From Methyloceanibacter sp. (GTDB lineage Bacteria; Pseudomonadota; Alphaproteobacteria; Rhizobiales; Methyloligellaceae): 37,952 nt of DNA. How positions within the stretch are numbered: the first letter of the stretch is position 1; every line of letters begins with the position of its first letter. Both the position numbers and the translations under genes were made by a program. The notes under the pieces are model-generated. The model ran no database searches. It worked only from the letters and a program-made list of their open reading frames with translations, and was not told the origin of the DNA. Location: NCBI GenBank assembly GCA_029287395.1, contig JARFRF010000177.1:1-37952 (forward strand), written 5' to 3'. Positions 24,947 to 33,782 of the stretch are shown here, piece after piece.

Positions 24947-26020
24947 CTAGAGCGTCTTGAATGCCCATTCGTCCGCGCGCGTGCCGGTGAGTGTTGCGAG
25001 GGAGGGGGCTGAAGCGTCTGATACCGCCTGAACCAAGCGGCGCTTAATGCGGTCCACGAGTTGGGGCCCTTCGAAGATTAGTCCCGTGTACATTTGGATG
25101 AGCGATGCGCCGGCCTCGATCTTCGCCAGCGCGCTCTCAGGAGAATCGATCCCACCGACACCGATCAGGGGCATCGTGCCGGCCGTTAGCCGATAAACCT
25201 GAGCCAACATGCGCGTCGAGCGAACAAACAACGGACGCCCGGATAACCCGCCTTGCTCTTTGCGCAGCGTTTGGGATGTCAGGCCGTCGCGTGAGAGTGT
25301 GGTGTTGGAAACGATGATGCCGTCAGCGCCGGTACCTTGAATAATCCCGACGATCTCTGGCAAGTCCGCATCGGCAAGATCGGGCGCAAGCTTGACGAAG
25401 AGCGGCGGTTTTGCGTCCGGCAGACTACGGCGTGCTTTTTCGACTTCCGTCAGAAGCTTGGCGAGCTCCTTTGGCGCCTGCAAATCGCGCAAGCCCGGCG
25501 TATTCGGAGAGGAAATGTTGACCGTAAGATAGGATGCAACCGGGCCCATGCGCGCCACGCCCGTTACGTAGTCGGCCACTCGGTCTGCACTGTCGCGGTT
25601 GGCGCCCAAGTTGACCCCGATGATGCCGGGAACCCCGTGTTCCAAGCGTTCCAACGCAGCCGCCTGCCCCTCATTGTTGAAACCGAGCCGGTTCACGACA
25701 GCGTGGTCTTCGATCGAACGAAACACGCGCGGGCTGGCATTTCCAAGCTGCGCACGCGGCGTCAGTGTTCCTACCTCCACGAACCCAAAACCCATATCAA
25801 GCAATGGAGCGGCAACACGCGCGTCTTTGTCGAAGCCGGGCGCAACGCCAATGGGGTTAGGAAAGTTGAGGCCAAGGAAAGTCTGACTTAGGCGTGCGTC
25901 GTCCGGTGCAGAGCTACGCGGATAGATCCCCATCTCCAAAGATTTGATAGTCAGCGCGTGTGCATGCTCGGGATCGAGCGCGAGCATGAGCGCCTGTCCG
26001 AGGCCGAAGAACGGATTCAC
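24947..26020 (-). CDS. pyrD: Dihydroorotate dehydrogenase (quinone), class 2
   Basis: PyrD oxidises dihydroorotate to orotate in pyrimidine synthesis, passing electrons to quinone at the inner membrane. The 357-aa protein starts at GTG 26020 ([31 protein letters not shown], the N-terminal membrane-association helix pair). agaggg lies 7 nt upstream; the track's 26149 start is upstream sequence belonging to the DUF952 gene. FMN/active-site motifs: [33 protein letters not shown], the catalytic serine in [28 protein letters not shown] and GVGGIDS. It overlaps the DUF952 gene as GTGA, a pair often seen in alphaproteobacteria. Confidence 0.96.
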   Translation of the reverse strand: MNPFFGLGQALMLALDPEHAHALTIKSLEMGIYPRSSAPDDARLSQTFLGLNFPNPIGVAPGFDKDARVAAPLLDMGFGFVEVGTLTPRAQLGNASPRVFRSIEDHAVVNRLGFNNEGQAAALERLEHGVPGIIGVNLGANRDSADRVADYVTGVARMGPVASYLTVNISSPNTPGLRDLQAPKELAKLLTEVEKARRSLPDAKPPLFVKLAPDLADADLPEIVGIIQGTGADGIIVSNTTLSRDGLTSQTLRKEQGGLSGRPLFVRSTRMLAQVYRLTAGTMPLIGVGGIDSPESALAKIEAGASLIQMYTGLIFEGPQLVDRIKRRLVQAVSDASAPSLATLTGTRADEWAFKTL

Positions 26021-26364
26021 GCGACGCCCTCTGGAAGAATATGTCGGTTGTCTTCGTCGAGCACGAGCAGCGTTTCGGCGACGACAGCATCCAGAGCAAG
26101 TGGGCCGTAAAGGTGCGGAAAAAGATCGCCGTTGCGCGATCTCTCCCATTTGAGCGCAGGCCCGAGTTGATGCTGATCGATTGACAACAGAACGAGATTC
26201 GCCTGACTGGCGTAATGCTTGGCGAGGGTCCCCGCGACCTGATGCCCGGCCGAGAAATGGATGAATCCATCGCGCAGATCGTCCGAAGACCCGAGGAACT
26301 GTCCCCGGCTCTTGGCCGCCTTGTAGTCGCCTTCGCTCAGGATTTTGTAGATGGGCTTGACCAT
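26017..26364 (-). CDS. DUF952 family protein
   Basis: A cytosolic protein of 115 residues from ATG 26364 (MVKPIYKILSEGDYKAAKSRGQFLGSSDDLRDGFIHFSAGHQV). Family motifs are DGFIHFSAG..V, then LLSIDQHQLGPALKWE and LFPHLYGPLALDAVV. DUF952 proteins are small, of unknown activity, sometimes called glutathione S-transferase-like, and frequently sit upstream of pyrD. Here translation is coupled to pyrD through a GTGA overlap. The track start at 26406 is less likely because the residues before MVKPIYKI are outside the usual domain. The 169 bp upstream separate it from the divergent S24 regulator gene. Confidence 0.88.
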   Translation of the reverse strand: MVKPIYKILSEGDYKAAKSRGQFLGSSDDLRDGFIHFSAGHQVAGTLAKHYASQANLVLLSIDQHQLGPALKWERSRNGDLFPHLYGPLALDAVVAETLLVLDEDNRHILPEGVA

Positions 26365-26501
26365 TGCACGAGACGCCACACTAGCGGCCCTCTCTTCGAG
26401 CAACAAGGCAACAATCAGAGATCGAGGTTTGCGTTTTGATCAATCTATGCATGGTGGACGGGTGCACCTAAACAAGGCATAAGCGGATAGGTATTATTTC
26501 C

Positions 26502-26511
26502 TTGTCAACAA
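26502..26511. promoter_or_regulatory. Small AT-rich palindrome in front of the S24 regulator
   Basis: TTGT-CA-ACAA lies 22 bp upstream of the TTG start, within an AT-rich stretch (about 26485-26515) that probably contains the promoter. Autoregulation by the S24 protein at this site is a guess. Confidence 0.2.
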
Positions 26512-26533
26512 TTCAGGAACTGGGGCCATTTCG

Positions 26534-27175
26534 TTGAAAAGGCTCACCCACGACCGGATTTGGTCGGCGATAGACGCCTTGGCGCATCGCTATGGACTGT
26601 CGGCATCGGGACTTGCGAAACAGTCCGGACTAGATCCTACAGCGTTCAACAAATCCAAACGCTCAACGGGTGATGGACGACCGCGCTGGCCGACAACTGA
26701 GAGTATCGCAAAGGTCCTAGAGGCGACGGGCGCGACGCTCGAGGACTTCACGACACTCGCCTCGGCCAAACCCGAGATGGTCGACCGGAACCAGCCAATT
26801 CCTTTGATCGGCATGACACAGGCTGGGGCCGGCGGATTCTTCGATGACGGCGGGTGCCCCGTGGGCGGCGGCTGGGAGCAGATCCGACTACCCCAGATCA
26901 AAGACGAAAACGTCTACGCACTCGAGGTGAGCGGCAACAGCATGGAGCCACTTTACCGTAAAGGCGACATCCTGATTGTTTCACCCAATGCGTCCACCCG
27001 AAAAGGCGACCGCGTCGTGATCCGCACGACCGATGGCGAAGTGATGGCAAAAGTGCTTGTGCGCCGCACCGCAAGGTCAATCGAACTCGCATCTGTGAAC
27101 CCGGACCATCCGAATCTTGTTTTCCCACTGGAGCGGGTCGAGTGGATTGCGCGTATCATCTGGGCGAGCCAATAG
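26534..27175 (+). CDS. HTH transcriptional regulator with S24 (LexA-like) peptidase domain
   Basis: The 213-aa protein has an N-terminal helix-turn-helix (residues about 8-75: ALAHRYGLSASGLAKQSGLDPTAFNKSKR, then WPTTESIAKVLEATGATLEDF). The C-terminal S24 peptidase/dimerisation domain carries the catalytic serine in EVSGNSMEPLYRKGDI and the catalytic lysine in GEVMAKVLVRR. A QAGAGGFFDDGG stretch lies where a cleavage site would be expected. Such proteins are phage-repressor-like regulators that may self-cleave on DNA damage or act as non-cleaving repressors. The start is TTG 26534, the only plausible initiator before conserved sequence. No phage genes adjoin it, and homologs are known as chromosomal genes. 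The target genes are unknown. Confidence 0.88.
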   Translation: MKRLTHDRIWSAIDALAHRYGLSASGLAKQSGLDPTAFNKSKRSTGDGRPRWPTTESIAKVLEATGATLEDFTTLASAKPEMVDRNQPIPLIGMTQAGAGGFFDDGGCPVGGGWEQIRLPQIKDENVYALEVSGNSMEPLYRKGDILIVSPNASTRKGDRVVIRTTDGEVMAKVLVRRTARSIELASVNPDHPNLVFPLERVEWIARIIWASQ

Positions 27176-27197
27176 ACGCCACGCAGTAGCCTTACCG

Positions 27198-27848
27198 ATG
27201 GTCCTCATCTCACGCATCATCATTATCGCGGCCGTTCTCAGCGTCGTTTGGCTCTTTTGGCCGTTCGGCAAGTTCGATGACGAAGTGCCAGTTGAACCGC
27301 CTCGCGCCGATTCGGGACTTGATCAGATATTCACCAAGCCTCTCTCCTCTGAGCCAAACGGAGAGGCGAGTAGCGACGGAGGTGAAGGGGCGGAGCAAGA
27401 AAACGCTGCCGAGAACGTCGCCGCCGTGACCCCGAAGGAGGACGCGCAACAAGGGCTCGAAAGCTCTCAGCTAAAGCCGAAACGCTTCTACCGTGTGGTC
27501 GTTGAAGACGGCAGATCACTCAAAGCCGGCACCACCACGATCAAGCTAGCTGAGATCGAAGTTGAAGGCCTCACGGGTGAGTGCACAGACTCTCGCGGTG
27601 AAGCCTGGCCCTGTGGACGAGCCGCCCGCTCCGCGCTCATGAGGCTCATCAGAGGCCGGGCCGTCGAGTGCCAGGTACCGGCGTCTGGTGAGACGGCCAC
27701 TTTGGCGGCGCGCTGCTCGGTTGGCGGTAAGGACTTGTCTTTTTGGATGGTTACCCAAGGCTGGGCCAAGCCCAAGCAGCCCGCGCAAGCGGCCTTTAAG
27801 GAGGCGGAAGAAGCAGCCCGCGAGCGGCGGCTCGGGATTTGGCGCTAA
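27198..27848 (+). CDS. Membrane-anchored SNase-fold (thermonuclease-like) protein, probably non-catalytic
   Basis: The 216-aa protein begins at ATG 27198. It has an N-terminal transmembrane anchor (VLISRIIIIAAVLSVVWLFWPFG), an acidic low-complexity linker (GEASSDGGEGAEQENAAENVAA), and then an SNase-like OB fold from about residue 120. That part reads FYRVVVEDGRSLKAGTTTIKLAEIEVEG, CGRAARSALMRLIRGRAVECQV, LSFWMVTQGWAKPKQ and EEAARERRLGIWR. The terminal region strongly matches staphylococcal nuclease-type proteins. The usual DGDT and R-x(4)-D-x-P-E catalytic segment reads DGRSL and KLAEIEVEG instead, so key metal and phosphate ligands look lost. It may bind rather than cut nucleic acid. It follows the S24 gene by 22 bp and converges on lysK with a 6-bp gap. 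Confidence 0.75.
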   Translation: MVLISRIIIIAAVLSVVWLFWPFGKFDDEVPVEPPRADSGLDQIFTKPLSSEPNGEASSDGGEGAEQENAAENVAAVTPKEDAQQGLESSQLKPKRFYRVVVEDGRSLKAGTTTIKLAEIEVEGLTGECTDSRGEAWPCGRAARSALMRLIRGRAVECQVPASGETATLAARCSVGGKDLSFWMVTQGWAKPKQPAQAAFKEAEEAARERRLGIWR

Positions 27849-27854
27849 GCAATA

Positions 27855-29495
27855 TCAGCCACCCGCCAGTTCGCCTGAGAGTGCTCTTGCGATGAGCCCG
27901 CGCGTGTTTTCGATTCCGTATAGCTGCACGAAAGACCCAAACCGAGGCCCCTGCGACTGCCCAAGCAGAACCTGATATAGCGCTTGGAACCACGCCCGCA
28001 GAGGCTCAAATCCATGATCTTTGCCGACGGCATAAACCTCATTCTGAATTTCTTCGGCCAGGACGCCATCCGGCAGTGCGACGAGCCGTTTGTCGAGATC
28101 GACAAGCGCCTCTCGTTCCTGGTCACTTGGCGCGCGGTACTCCTTCGATGGCCGCACGAAGTCGTGGAAGTAGCGGATCGCGTAGCCGACTAGCTCGTCG
28201 AGTAGGGGCTGGGACTCGGGACTTGCTTCAGGCGCATAGCGCTGAATGAATCCCCACAACACAGACCGGTCTTCTGAATTCGAAGCCGAAGCGAGGTTGA
28301 GCAGCAGCGCAAAGCTGATGGGCAAGTCGGCTTGCGGCGGGTTGCCCTCGTGTATGTGCCAGACGGGATTCATCAGCTTCGCAGCCTGTTCCTCTTTCGG
28401 GAAGGCCGCGAGATGCCCTGCGTATTCGTCGACCGCACGCGGGATCACGTCGAAATAGAGTCGCTTCGCCTTTTTTGGGCTCTGATACATATAAAGAGCA
28501 AGACTCTCGGGCGATGCGTAGGACAGCCATTCCTCGATCGTCAGACCGTTACCGCGCGACTTGGAGATCTTCTCGCCGTTCTCGTCGAGGAACAGCTCAT
28601 AATTGAAACCCTCCGGCTGCTGGCGGCCGAGAATGCGGCAAATGCGACCGGATAGACGCACCGAATCAATCAGGTCCTTGCCCGCCATCTCGTAATCAAC
28701 GCCGAGCGCGGCCCACCGCATCGCCCAGTCCGCCTTCCACTGCAGTTTGCAGTGGCCGCCCGTGACGGAGACTTGCGTTAGCTTCTCCGTATCCGGGTCC
28801 TTGTAGAGAACAGACCCCGCGGCCAGATCGCGATCGATGATCGGAACTTGCAAGACCTTGCCCGTCGCTGGCGAGATCGGCAAAAACGGGCTGTAAGTGG
28901 CGCGCCGCTCAGGCCCCAAAGTCGGCAGGATCACGTCGCGGATCTCATCGTAGTGCTCCAGCACGCTCAGCAACGTGGCGTCGAATCGGCCAGACGTGTA
29001 GCACTCCGTGGCTGAGAGAAATTCATATGAGAAGCCGAACGTGTCCAGGAAGGCTCTCAGCCGCGCGTTGTTGTGCTGGCCAAAGCTCGGATACTCGTTG
29101 AAGGGATCCGGAACTTGCGTCAGCGGCTTTTCCAAGTGAGCCGCGATCATCTCCTTGTTGGGGATGTTGTCCGGTACTTTGCGCAAACCATCCATATCGT
29201 CGGAGAAGCAGATCAGCCGTGTCGGGATCTTGTCCTCCGTCAGAACCCGAAAAGCGTGGCAAACCATTGTGGTCCGCGCGACCTCGCCGAACGTCCCAAT
29301 ATGCGGGAGCCCCGAGGGTCCATATCCAGTCTCGAATATGATCGGTCCTGTAGGCTCAGGAATGCGCTTCAGCCGGCTGAGAACCTTGCGTGCCTCCTCG
29401 AACGGCCATGCTTTACTCACATGGGCGTAAGCCAGCAGTCCGGAGTTGATCTCAATTGGGGCCACATCGGGGCCAGCGTTTGTGGTCTCGGGCAT
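27855..29495 (-). CDS. lysK: Lysyl-tRNA synthetase, class I
   Basis: Class I LysRS attaches lysine to tRNA-Lys. This archaeal-type enzyme replaces class II LysS in many alphaproteobacteria. The protein has the Rossmann-fold HIGH signature as [15 protein letters not shown] and the KMSKS signature as KISKSRGNG. Family-specific segments are [36 protein letters not shown] and [15 protein letters not shown]. The class I alpha-helix-cage C-terminal domain follows. I took ATG 29495 ([35 protein letters not shown], 546 aa). The track start is a GTG at 29537 that adds [14 protein letters not shown], which is unlike the family. Neither start has a strong ribosome binding site. Confidence 0.95.
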   Translation of the reverse strand: MPETTNAGPDVAPIEINSGLLAYAHVSKAWPFEEARKVLSRLKRIPEPTGPIIFETGYGPSGLPHIGTFGEVARTTMVCHAFRVLTEDKIPTRLICFSDDMDGLRKVPDNIPNKEMIAAHLEKPLTQVPDPFNEYPSFGQHNNARLRAFLDTFGFSYEFLSATECYTSGRFDATLLSVLEHYDEIRDVILPTLGPERRATYSPFLPISPATGKVLQVPIIDRDLAAGSVLYKDPDTEKLTQVSVTGGHCKLQWKADWAMRWAALGVDYEMAGKDLIDSVRLSGRICRILGRQQPEGFNYELFLDENGEKISKSRGNGLTIEEWLSYASPESLALYMYQSPKKAKRLYFDVIPRAVDEYAGHLAAFPKEEQAAKLMNPVWHIHEGNPPQADLPISFALLLNLASASNSEDRSVLWGFIQRYAPEASPESQPLLDELVGYAIRYFHDFVRPSKEYRAPSDQEREALVDLDKRLVALPDGVLAEEIQNEVYAVGKDHGFEPLRAWFQALYQVLLGQSQGPRFGSFVQLYGIENTRGLIARALSGELAGG

Positions 29496-29695
29496 GACAA
29501 AAATGGGCGTGCAGAAGAGGCAGGCAATGACGCCCACGTCGAAGGGCGCCCTTACAGGAAAACAAATTTCACAGATTTCCGCATGGCGCTAGTGTTTCCC
29601 AAACTTTCTTCTCAAACAGGCGCTTGCTCGCTCCGCTTCAATTTCATACCGTCCCGCCCGTTTAGACAAATACGGCAAGAAAGGGTGAAAAGCCG

Positions 29696-30109
29696 ATGAC
29701 GAAGTCCTTGGACCATCACGACGCGCTTATCTACACGATGGTCACAACCTCGGCGGTCGATCGGACCATGTCCGGCGCCGAACTCGCCCGAATTGGGGAG
29801 ATCGTTTCGAATTTGCCCGTGTTCGCGGACTATAACGACGATGGCCTTGTGGCAGCCTCTCAGGCCTGCGGCGAGCTCCTTGGCAGCGAGTCGGGCCTTG
29901 ATATCGTCCTAGAGCTGATCCGAAGCAGCCTACCGTTCGAACTGCGCGAGACGGCATATGCTATCGCATTAGAAGTCGCCGCCGCAGATCTCGATGTACG
30001 ACCGGAAGAAACCCGTTTCTTGGAGCTTCTTTCTGAGGCGCTTGAGATCGATATGCTCACGAAGTCGGCAATCGAGCGCGGCATTCGGGCCCGAAACAAG
30101 ATCATTTGA
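29696..30109 (+). CDS. TerB-like (tellurite resistance TerB domain) protein
   Basis: A 137-aa all-alpha cytosolic protein. The TerB-fold signatures are LIYTMVTTSAVDRTMSGAELARIGEIV (first helix pair, with the acidic D..M...E pattern) and YAIALEVAAADLDVRPEETRFLELLSEAL (second, internally related pair). TerB proteins bind divalent metal through these acidic residues and occur in many contexts besides tellurite resistance. No other ter gene is here, so a stress or membrane-signalling role cannot be fixed. The start is ATG 29696 with an agggtg ribosome binding site. It is divergent from lysK (200-bp gap) and converges on the next gene with 13 bp between the stops. Confidence 0.85.
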   Translation: MTKSLDHHDALIYTMVTTSAVDRTMSGAELARIGEIVSNLPVFADYNDDGLVAASQACGELLGSESGLDIVLELIRSSLPFELRETAYAIALEVAAADLDVRPEETRFLELLSEALEIDMLTKSAIERGIRARNKII

Positions 30110-30122
30110 GACAGACGTCCGA

Positions 30123-31418
30123 CTACCGAGCGAGCTTTCCCGCACCTGAGTAGAGTGCCCCGCCAATTACACACGGCACCGCGATCTGCGCCTGGCCGAG
30201 CGCGGACGCGGCTACGCAACCCGTCGCGATCGCAATGGAGCCTGCAGTCCAGCCCTTGGACATGCCCGCATCTGCAGTAAGCTGACGGCGCTCTGCGTCT
30301 TCGATTGCTCCGTATTGCTCTTTTCGAATTTTCTCAGCTTCGAACAGCGATGCGGCCTCGATGACGTCTTCTAAAGGACCGGCAATCTCCTTAGGCTGGT
30401 TAGCGAGCTCAGCGCGATACAGATCGATTAACTCGCGATCGCGCTCCGCATAAGATGCGAGCGTCCACTTTGCGGTCCCACCGGTTTTGACTCTCTCAAC
30501 ATTGTTGGCGTCCTTACCCCAACCCGATGCCAGCTTTTCGAAGAAGCCCGCTTTCTCAGCTCCCTTCGACCATTTCAGCGCCTGCATGATGCGCATGACA
30601 GGTTCGTGCTGCCCGGACGCGACGTAGTAGCCCCAAAGTGCATAGACCGCTGTTGTACCCCCCGTTTCGAGCTCCATCGCCTGCAGCGTCGCCCGTCTTC
30701 CGTTGAGCAAGTCATCGATCAGCGGCTTACGCAAAGGCATACGATGCGCGTTCTTTTCCATCAGGTCTTGCCAGTCGGGTCGCCCTGAATAGGCAATCGC
30801 GCGGATAATGACCTCCTGCTCCTTTGGGGGCATGGGGAACATCTTCGGGATCAGCCCGGGTCCGTCATTGGGGTTCGTGCCAAGTACGCCAGCGATGAAG
30901 CCGATGCAGAACCAGCGCTGTTCCTCATCCGTGAAGAGGCGATGGTCTCGCATAGCGTGGACGGCGGCGGGAACCCTCCAATATTGCGGCCGGTCGCGAT
31001 AGTTGGAGACCCAGTCGAGCAGGCGCTCGGCCGATGCAAATTCGGGCGCAGCTGTCACTGCGTGGGGAGATCCAACGGGGTACTGAGTTGGTCGGTTGAG
31101 CTGGTCGTGAAGGGGCTGAGGCGCCTCCTGATAAGGGGGCTCGGCGGCGACCACTCCAGTGCTTGCCTGCGGCGTGGGCGCAGACGCAGCTGGTTGCGGT
31201 TGACGCGCTGTGTCGGTCTCATTCTGCGTCGGGCCGAGACGCTGCGGAGGCGAGAAACGATTGTTCTGGGGACGCACTCGAGGCCGACCGGGCGCGGTTT
31301 TCGAGAAGACGCTGCTATTTTGCGCGCGTACGGTGCCGTCAGCCGCCAGCGCAGCATTGGACTGCGCAGCGGCCGCTAGGCCTATGAGACCAACCGCGAC
31401 GATATAGGCAGTACGCAT
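30123..31418 (-). CDS. Secreted protein of unknown function
   Basis: A 431-aa protein from ATG 31418, supported by ggaggaa 8-12 nt upstream; the track start at 31508 lacks one. It has a signal peptide (MRTAYIVAVGLIGLAAAAQSNAALA, cleavage near residue 25). A Pro/Gln/Ala-rich disordered segment (about 30-125) is followed by a mostly helical domain. Distinct stretches are EEQRWFCIGFIAGVLGTNPNDGPGLIPKMFPMPPKEQEVIIRAIAYSG, GGTTAVYALWGYYVASGQ and a C-terminal hydrophobic, glycine-rich segment. The latter resembles TPR-like scaffold proteins of alphaproteobacteria, but I recognise no named family. The protein is probably periplasmic or outer-membrane-associated. Confidence 0.75.
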   Translation of the reverse strand: MRTAYIVAVGLIGLAAAAQSNAALAADGTVRAQNSSVFSKTAPGRPRVRPQNNRFSPPQRLGPTQNETDTARQPQPAASAPTPQASTGVVAAEPPYQEAPQPLHDQLNRPTQYPVGSPHAVTAAPEFASAERLLDWVSNYRDRPQYWRVPAAVHAMRDHRLFTDEEQRWFCIGFIAGVLGTNPNDGPGLIPKMFPMPPKEQEVIIRAIAYSGRPDWQDLMEKNAHRMPLRKPLIDDLLNGRRATLQAMELETGGTTAVYALWGYYVASGQHEPVMRIMQALKWSKGAEKAGFFEKLASGWGKDANNVERVKTGGTAKWTLASYAERDRELIDLYRAELANQPKEIAGPLEDVIEAASLFEAEKIRKEQYGAIEDAERRQLTADAGMSKGWTAGSIAIATGCVAASALGQAQIAVPCVIGGALYSGAGKLAR

Positions 31419-31695
31419 GCCATCAGCTTCCTCCCCCCAACCCCAGAGTGCTGACGAACCAGGACATACGGTTAACGCTTTTCGCGCGTTACTCGTTCCA
31501 GAAACCAAGCATTTTCAGATAGTTCTTGGCTATTTAAAGGCCGTCGCGTTAACCATAAGAGAAGGTTGCCAATCGCTTTGGCCCAAAGAGTCCGGCCGCC
31601 CCTCATCTTTTGACGCGGCACCATGCCGCCACCTCGCGCCGTTTTGATCGATCGTGCCATTGGAACGCCACGCCAGGCAGGCCAAACTGCGCGCC
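31419..31695. promoter_or_regulatory. Divergent promoter region with GTTAAC inverted repeats and a CtrA-like half-site
   Basis: The 277-bp gap lies between the divergent secreted-protein and sterol-desaturase genes. It holds GGTTAACGC (31470-31478) and its exact reverse complement GCGTTAACC (31546-31554), 68 bp apart. The second copy runs into TTAACCAT (31549-31556), the half-site recognised by the cell-cycle regulator CtrA in Caulobacter. The binding assignment is inference; the repeats are seen directly. Confidence 0.4.
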
Positions 31696-32580
31696 ATGGA
31701 AACCCCATTTGCATTCAATGACTCTTTGGTTCGTTTCAGCATCTTCGCCAGCCTGCTGGTCCTATTCGCGTTGCTTGAGCTCGCGTGGCCGCGTCGTCAG
31801 CTGATCGTCTCAAAGGGGCGACGCTGGCGCACAAATGTTGGAATGGGCGCGCTGACTGGTTTGCTTATGCGGTTCATCGCGACACTGGCCGTTCCACTGA
31901 CCGCCGTCGCGGCTGCATTCTACGCTCAGCAAAACCAGCTCGGACTTTTGAACAATGTGGATTGGCCGCAGTGGCTAAAGATCCTCATTGTCCTTGCGAT
32001 CCTCGACCTTGCGATCTGGGCGCAGCACCTCGCGTCACACAAAATTCCGGTCTTGTGGCGCATCCATCGTGTGCACCACGCCGATCGCGACATCGATGTG
32101 ACAACAGCGATCCGCTTTCACCCCATCGAGATTGTCTTATCCATGTTGTGGAAGATCGCAGTCGTCGTCCCCCTCGGAGCCTCTCCATTTGCTGTTTTTC
32201 TGTTCGAGGCGATCCTAAACGGGTGTGCGATGTTCAATCACTCAAACATCAACTTGCCACGCCCGCTTGACCGCGTCCTTCGCCTCTTCATCGTCACGCC
32301 AGACATGCATCGCGTTCATCACTCCGTGTTCAGGCCCGAACACGACTCCAACTATGGGTTCAACCTGTCAATTTGGGATCGGATCTTCCGCACCTACACA
32401 GCCCAGCCGAAGGATGGGCATCTGGGTATGCGGATCGGGCTCGATTCATTTCAGACAGCCGCGCCCACGCAGCTCGGTTGGAGCCTGTGGCTGCCTTTCA
32501 AGCGCGAAGCGTCCATGGACGATGAAGCTCAGCGAGAACCGCCCGAATATGCGGCCAGAAGCACCGAGACGCTTCGCTAG
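31696..32580 (+). CDS. Sterol desaturase/fatty acid hydroxylase family protein
   Basis: A 294-aa integral membrane di-iron enzyme. The histidine clusters are QHLASH, HRVHHADRDID and MHRVHHS, with NHSN (IWAQHLASH..., WRIHRVHH, MFNHSNINLP, DMHRVHHSVF), in the order and spacing of the FA_hydroxylase superfamily. At least four transmembrane segments flank them. The enzyme uses O2 to hydroxylate or desaturate a lipid or carotenoid; the substrate is not predictable. I chose ATG 31696 (METPFAFNDSLVRFSIFASL). The track start, GTG 31654, adds a basic segment unlike the family. The last four bases overlap the stop of the convergent solute-binding gene. Confidence 0.9.
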   Translation: METPFAFNDSLVRFSIFASLLVLFALLELAWPRRQLIVSKGRRWRTNVGMGALTGLLMRFIATLAVPLTAVAAAFYAQQNQLGLLNNVDWPQWLKILIVLAILDLAIWAQHLASHKIPVLWRIHRVHHADRDIDVTTAIRFHPIEIVLSMLWKIAVVVPLGASPFAVFLFEAILNGCAMFNHSNINLPRPLDRVLRLFIVTPDMHRVHHSVFRPEHDSNYGFNLSIWDRIFRTYTAQPKDGHLGMRIGLDSFQTAAPTQLGWSLWLPFKREASMDDEAQREPPEYAARSTETLR

Positions 32581-33443
32581 AAGAAGTTCATGGGGAAGTA
32601 ACGCAGGAATAGCTCCTCATACGTGCCGCGCGCATGGACCTGCTCAAGTGCATAGTTAAGGGCTCGCACGAGCGTGCGGTTGCCCTTCTCAACGGCAATG
32701 CCGACGCCTTCGCCGAAGAACCGCGCGTCTAGGTAAGGACCACCTCGAAATTCGCAACAGCGGCCGCTCTCAGCACCGTTGAACCAAAAAGCGAGCGTGA
32801 TCCCATCTGCGAATACGAGATCGATCGCTCCTTCTTTGAGCGCTCTTTGAGCCGCCTCACTTGTATCAAAGGTGGCGAGTGCCGCTTCCGGGAAGAACGT
32901 CTTCAGATAGGCTTCATGCCCACTGTTCTTGGCAACGCCGACCTTTAGGCCCTCGATCGTCTCAGGAAGGATGTCGGCAACGTCGCTATCTTGCCTTGCC
33001 GCAAAGCGCGCGGGGGTTGCATAGTAGCGCAACGTAAAGTCTGCGGATTTCAGCGCCTCTGCCGTAATTCGGATCGAGGCGATCGCCGCATCTGCTTCGC
33101 CGACTTGGATCGCCGAAATCAATCTCGCCCAATTCGTGGCGCTGATCTGACACTCGACCTCAAGCACATCGCAGATCGCCTGAGCGAGATCGATATTGAA
33201 GCCTGTCAGCGTGCCGACTTCATCGTAGTAGTGAAATGGAGGGTAGTCCGTGTCCGTGATGAAGCGGATCTTCTTGAGACCTTTGAGGTCCGGCTTCTGA
33301 CGATGGGCCTCGCCCTGCCAGGCATCGGGTACGATGGGCTTCACAACGGAGGCCCGCTCCTGCGCTTGGACCGGCAACGGTCCCAAGCCTACAATCGAGA
33401 TTGCCAGAAGAACGGCACTCAACGCTGCAACAAACCTTACCAT
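32577..33443 (-). CDS. Family 3 extracellular solute-binding protein (orphan ABC amino acid-type SBP)
   Basis: A 288-aa periplasmic protein from ATG 33443 with a signal peptide (MVRFVAALSAVLLAISIVGLGPLPVQA). SBP_bac_3 features: IRFITDTDYPPFHYYDEVGTLTGFNIDLAQAICDVLEVECQI at the N-lobe, VGEADAAIASIRITAEALKSADFTLRYYATPARF at the hinge, and GLKVGVAKNSGHEAYLKTFFP, AIDLVFADGITLAFW and GVGIAVEKGNRTLVRALNYALEQV in the C-lobe. This family binds polar amino acids or similar ligands for ABC import, or acts as a sensor. No permease or ATPase gene lies beside it, so it is an orphan. The RCCEF vicinal cysteines are unusual for a periplasmic protein. Confidence 0.88.
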   Translation of the reverse strand: MVRFVAALSAVLLAISIVGLGPLPVQAQERASVVKPIVPDAWQGEAHRQKPDLKGLKKIRFITDTDYPPFHYYDEVGTLTGFNIDLAQAICDVLEVECQISATNWARLISAIQVGEADAAIASIRITAEALKSADFTLRYYATPARFAARQDSDVADILPETIEGLKVGVAKNSGHEAYLKTFFPEAALATFDTSEAAQRALKEGAIDLVFADGITLAFWFNGAESGRCCEFRGGPYLDARFFGEGVGIAVEKGNRTLVRALNYALEQVHARGTYEELFLRYFPMNFF

Positions 33444-33593
33444 TCGAAGATCACCAGTCGTCGCAAGTGTTTTCCCTCTTAGCGCGGTTGGATGGCTATC
33501 GCCACACCAGCGCATTGTCTTCGACCCCTTATCTAGGTTGCAAGATCAATTGAAGCAATCTGAAGATGAACTCAGGCAGTTTATCTGTCGCGT

Positions 33594-33668
33594 TGGAGCG
33601 GGTGATGAGAATCGAACTCACGACACGTAGCTTGGGAAGCTACTGCTCTACCACTGAGCTACACCCGC
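33594..33668 (-). tRNA. tRNA-Gly (anticodon CCC)
   Basis: Read on the minus strand, the acceptor arms GCGGGTG and CACCCGC pair perfectly. The D-arm is AGCTCAGTGGTAGAGC. The anticodon arm GTAGC-TTCCCAA-GCTAC has CCC at the anticodon position, and the T-loop is GTTCGATTC. The 3' end TCCA is encoded, so CCA is in the gene. CCC reads the GGG glycine codon. It stands alone in a 339-bp stretch between the solute-binding and radical SAM genes; the rest of that stretch shows nothing identifiable. Confidence 0.97.
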
Positions 33669-33782
33669 TTTTCCCCTTAATAACTAGCGTCACCGGGACG
33701 CATTGAGAAGGCAGCTTTGAAACAAATGCTCACGCAAGGGTGATGCAATATTGGCTTGCGGTTCACACGCGCGCATCCACTA

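Noticed and set aside
33540-33782. Possible genomic island attachment site at tRNA-Gly
   Set aside because: The tRNA is intact. I found no integrase and no partial duplicate of its 3' end in the window.
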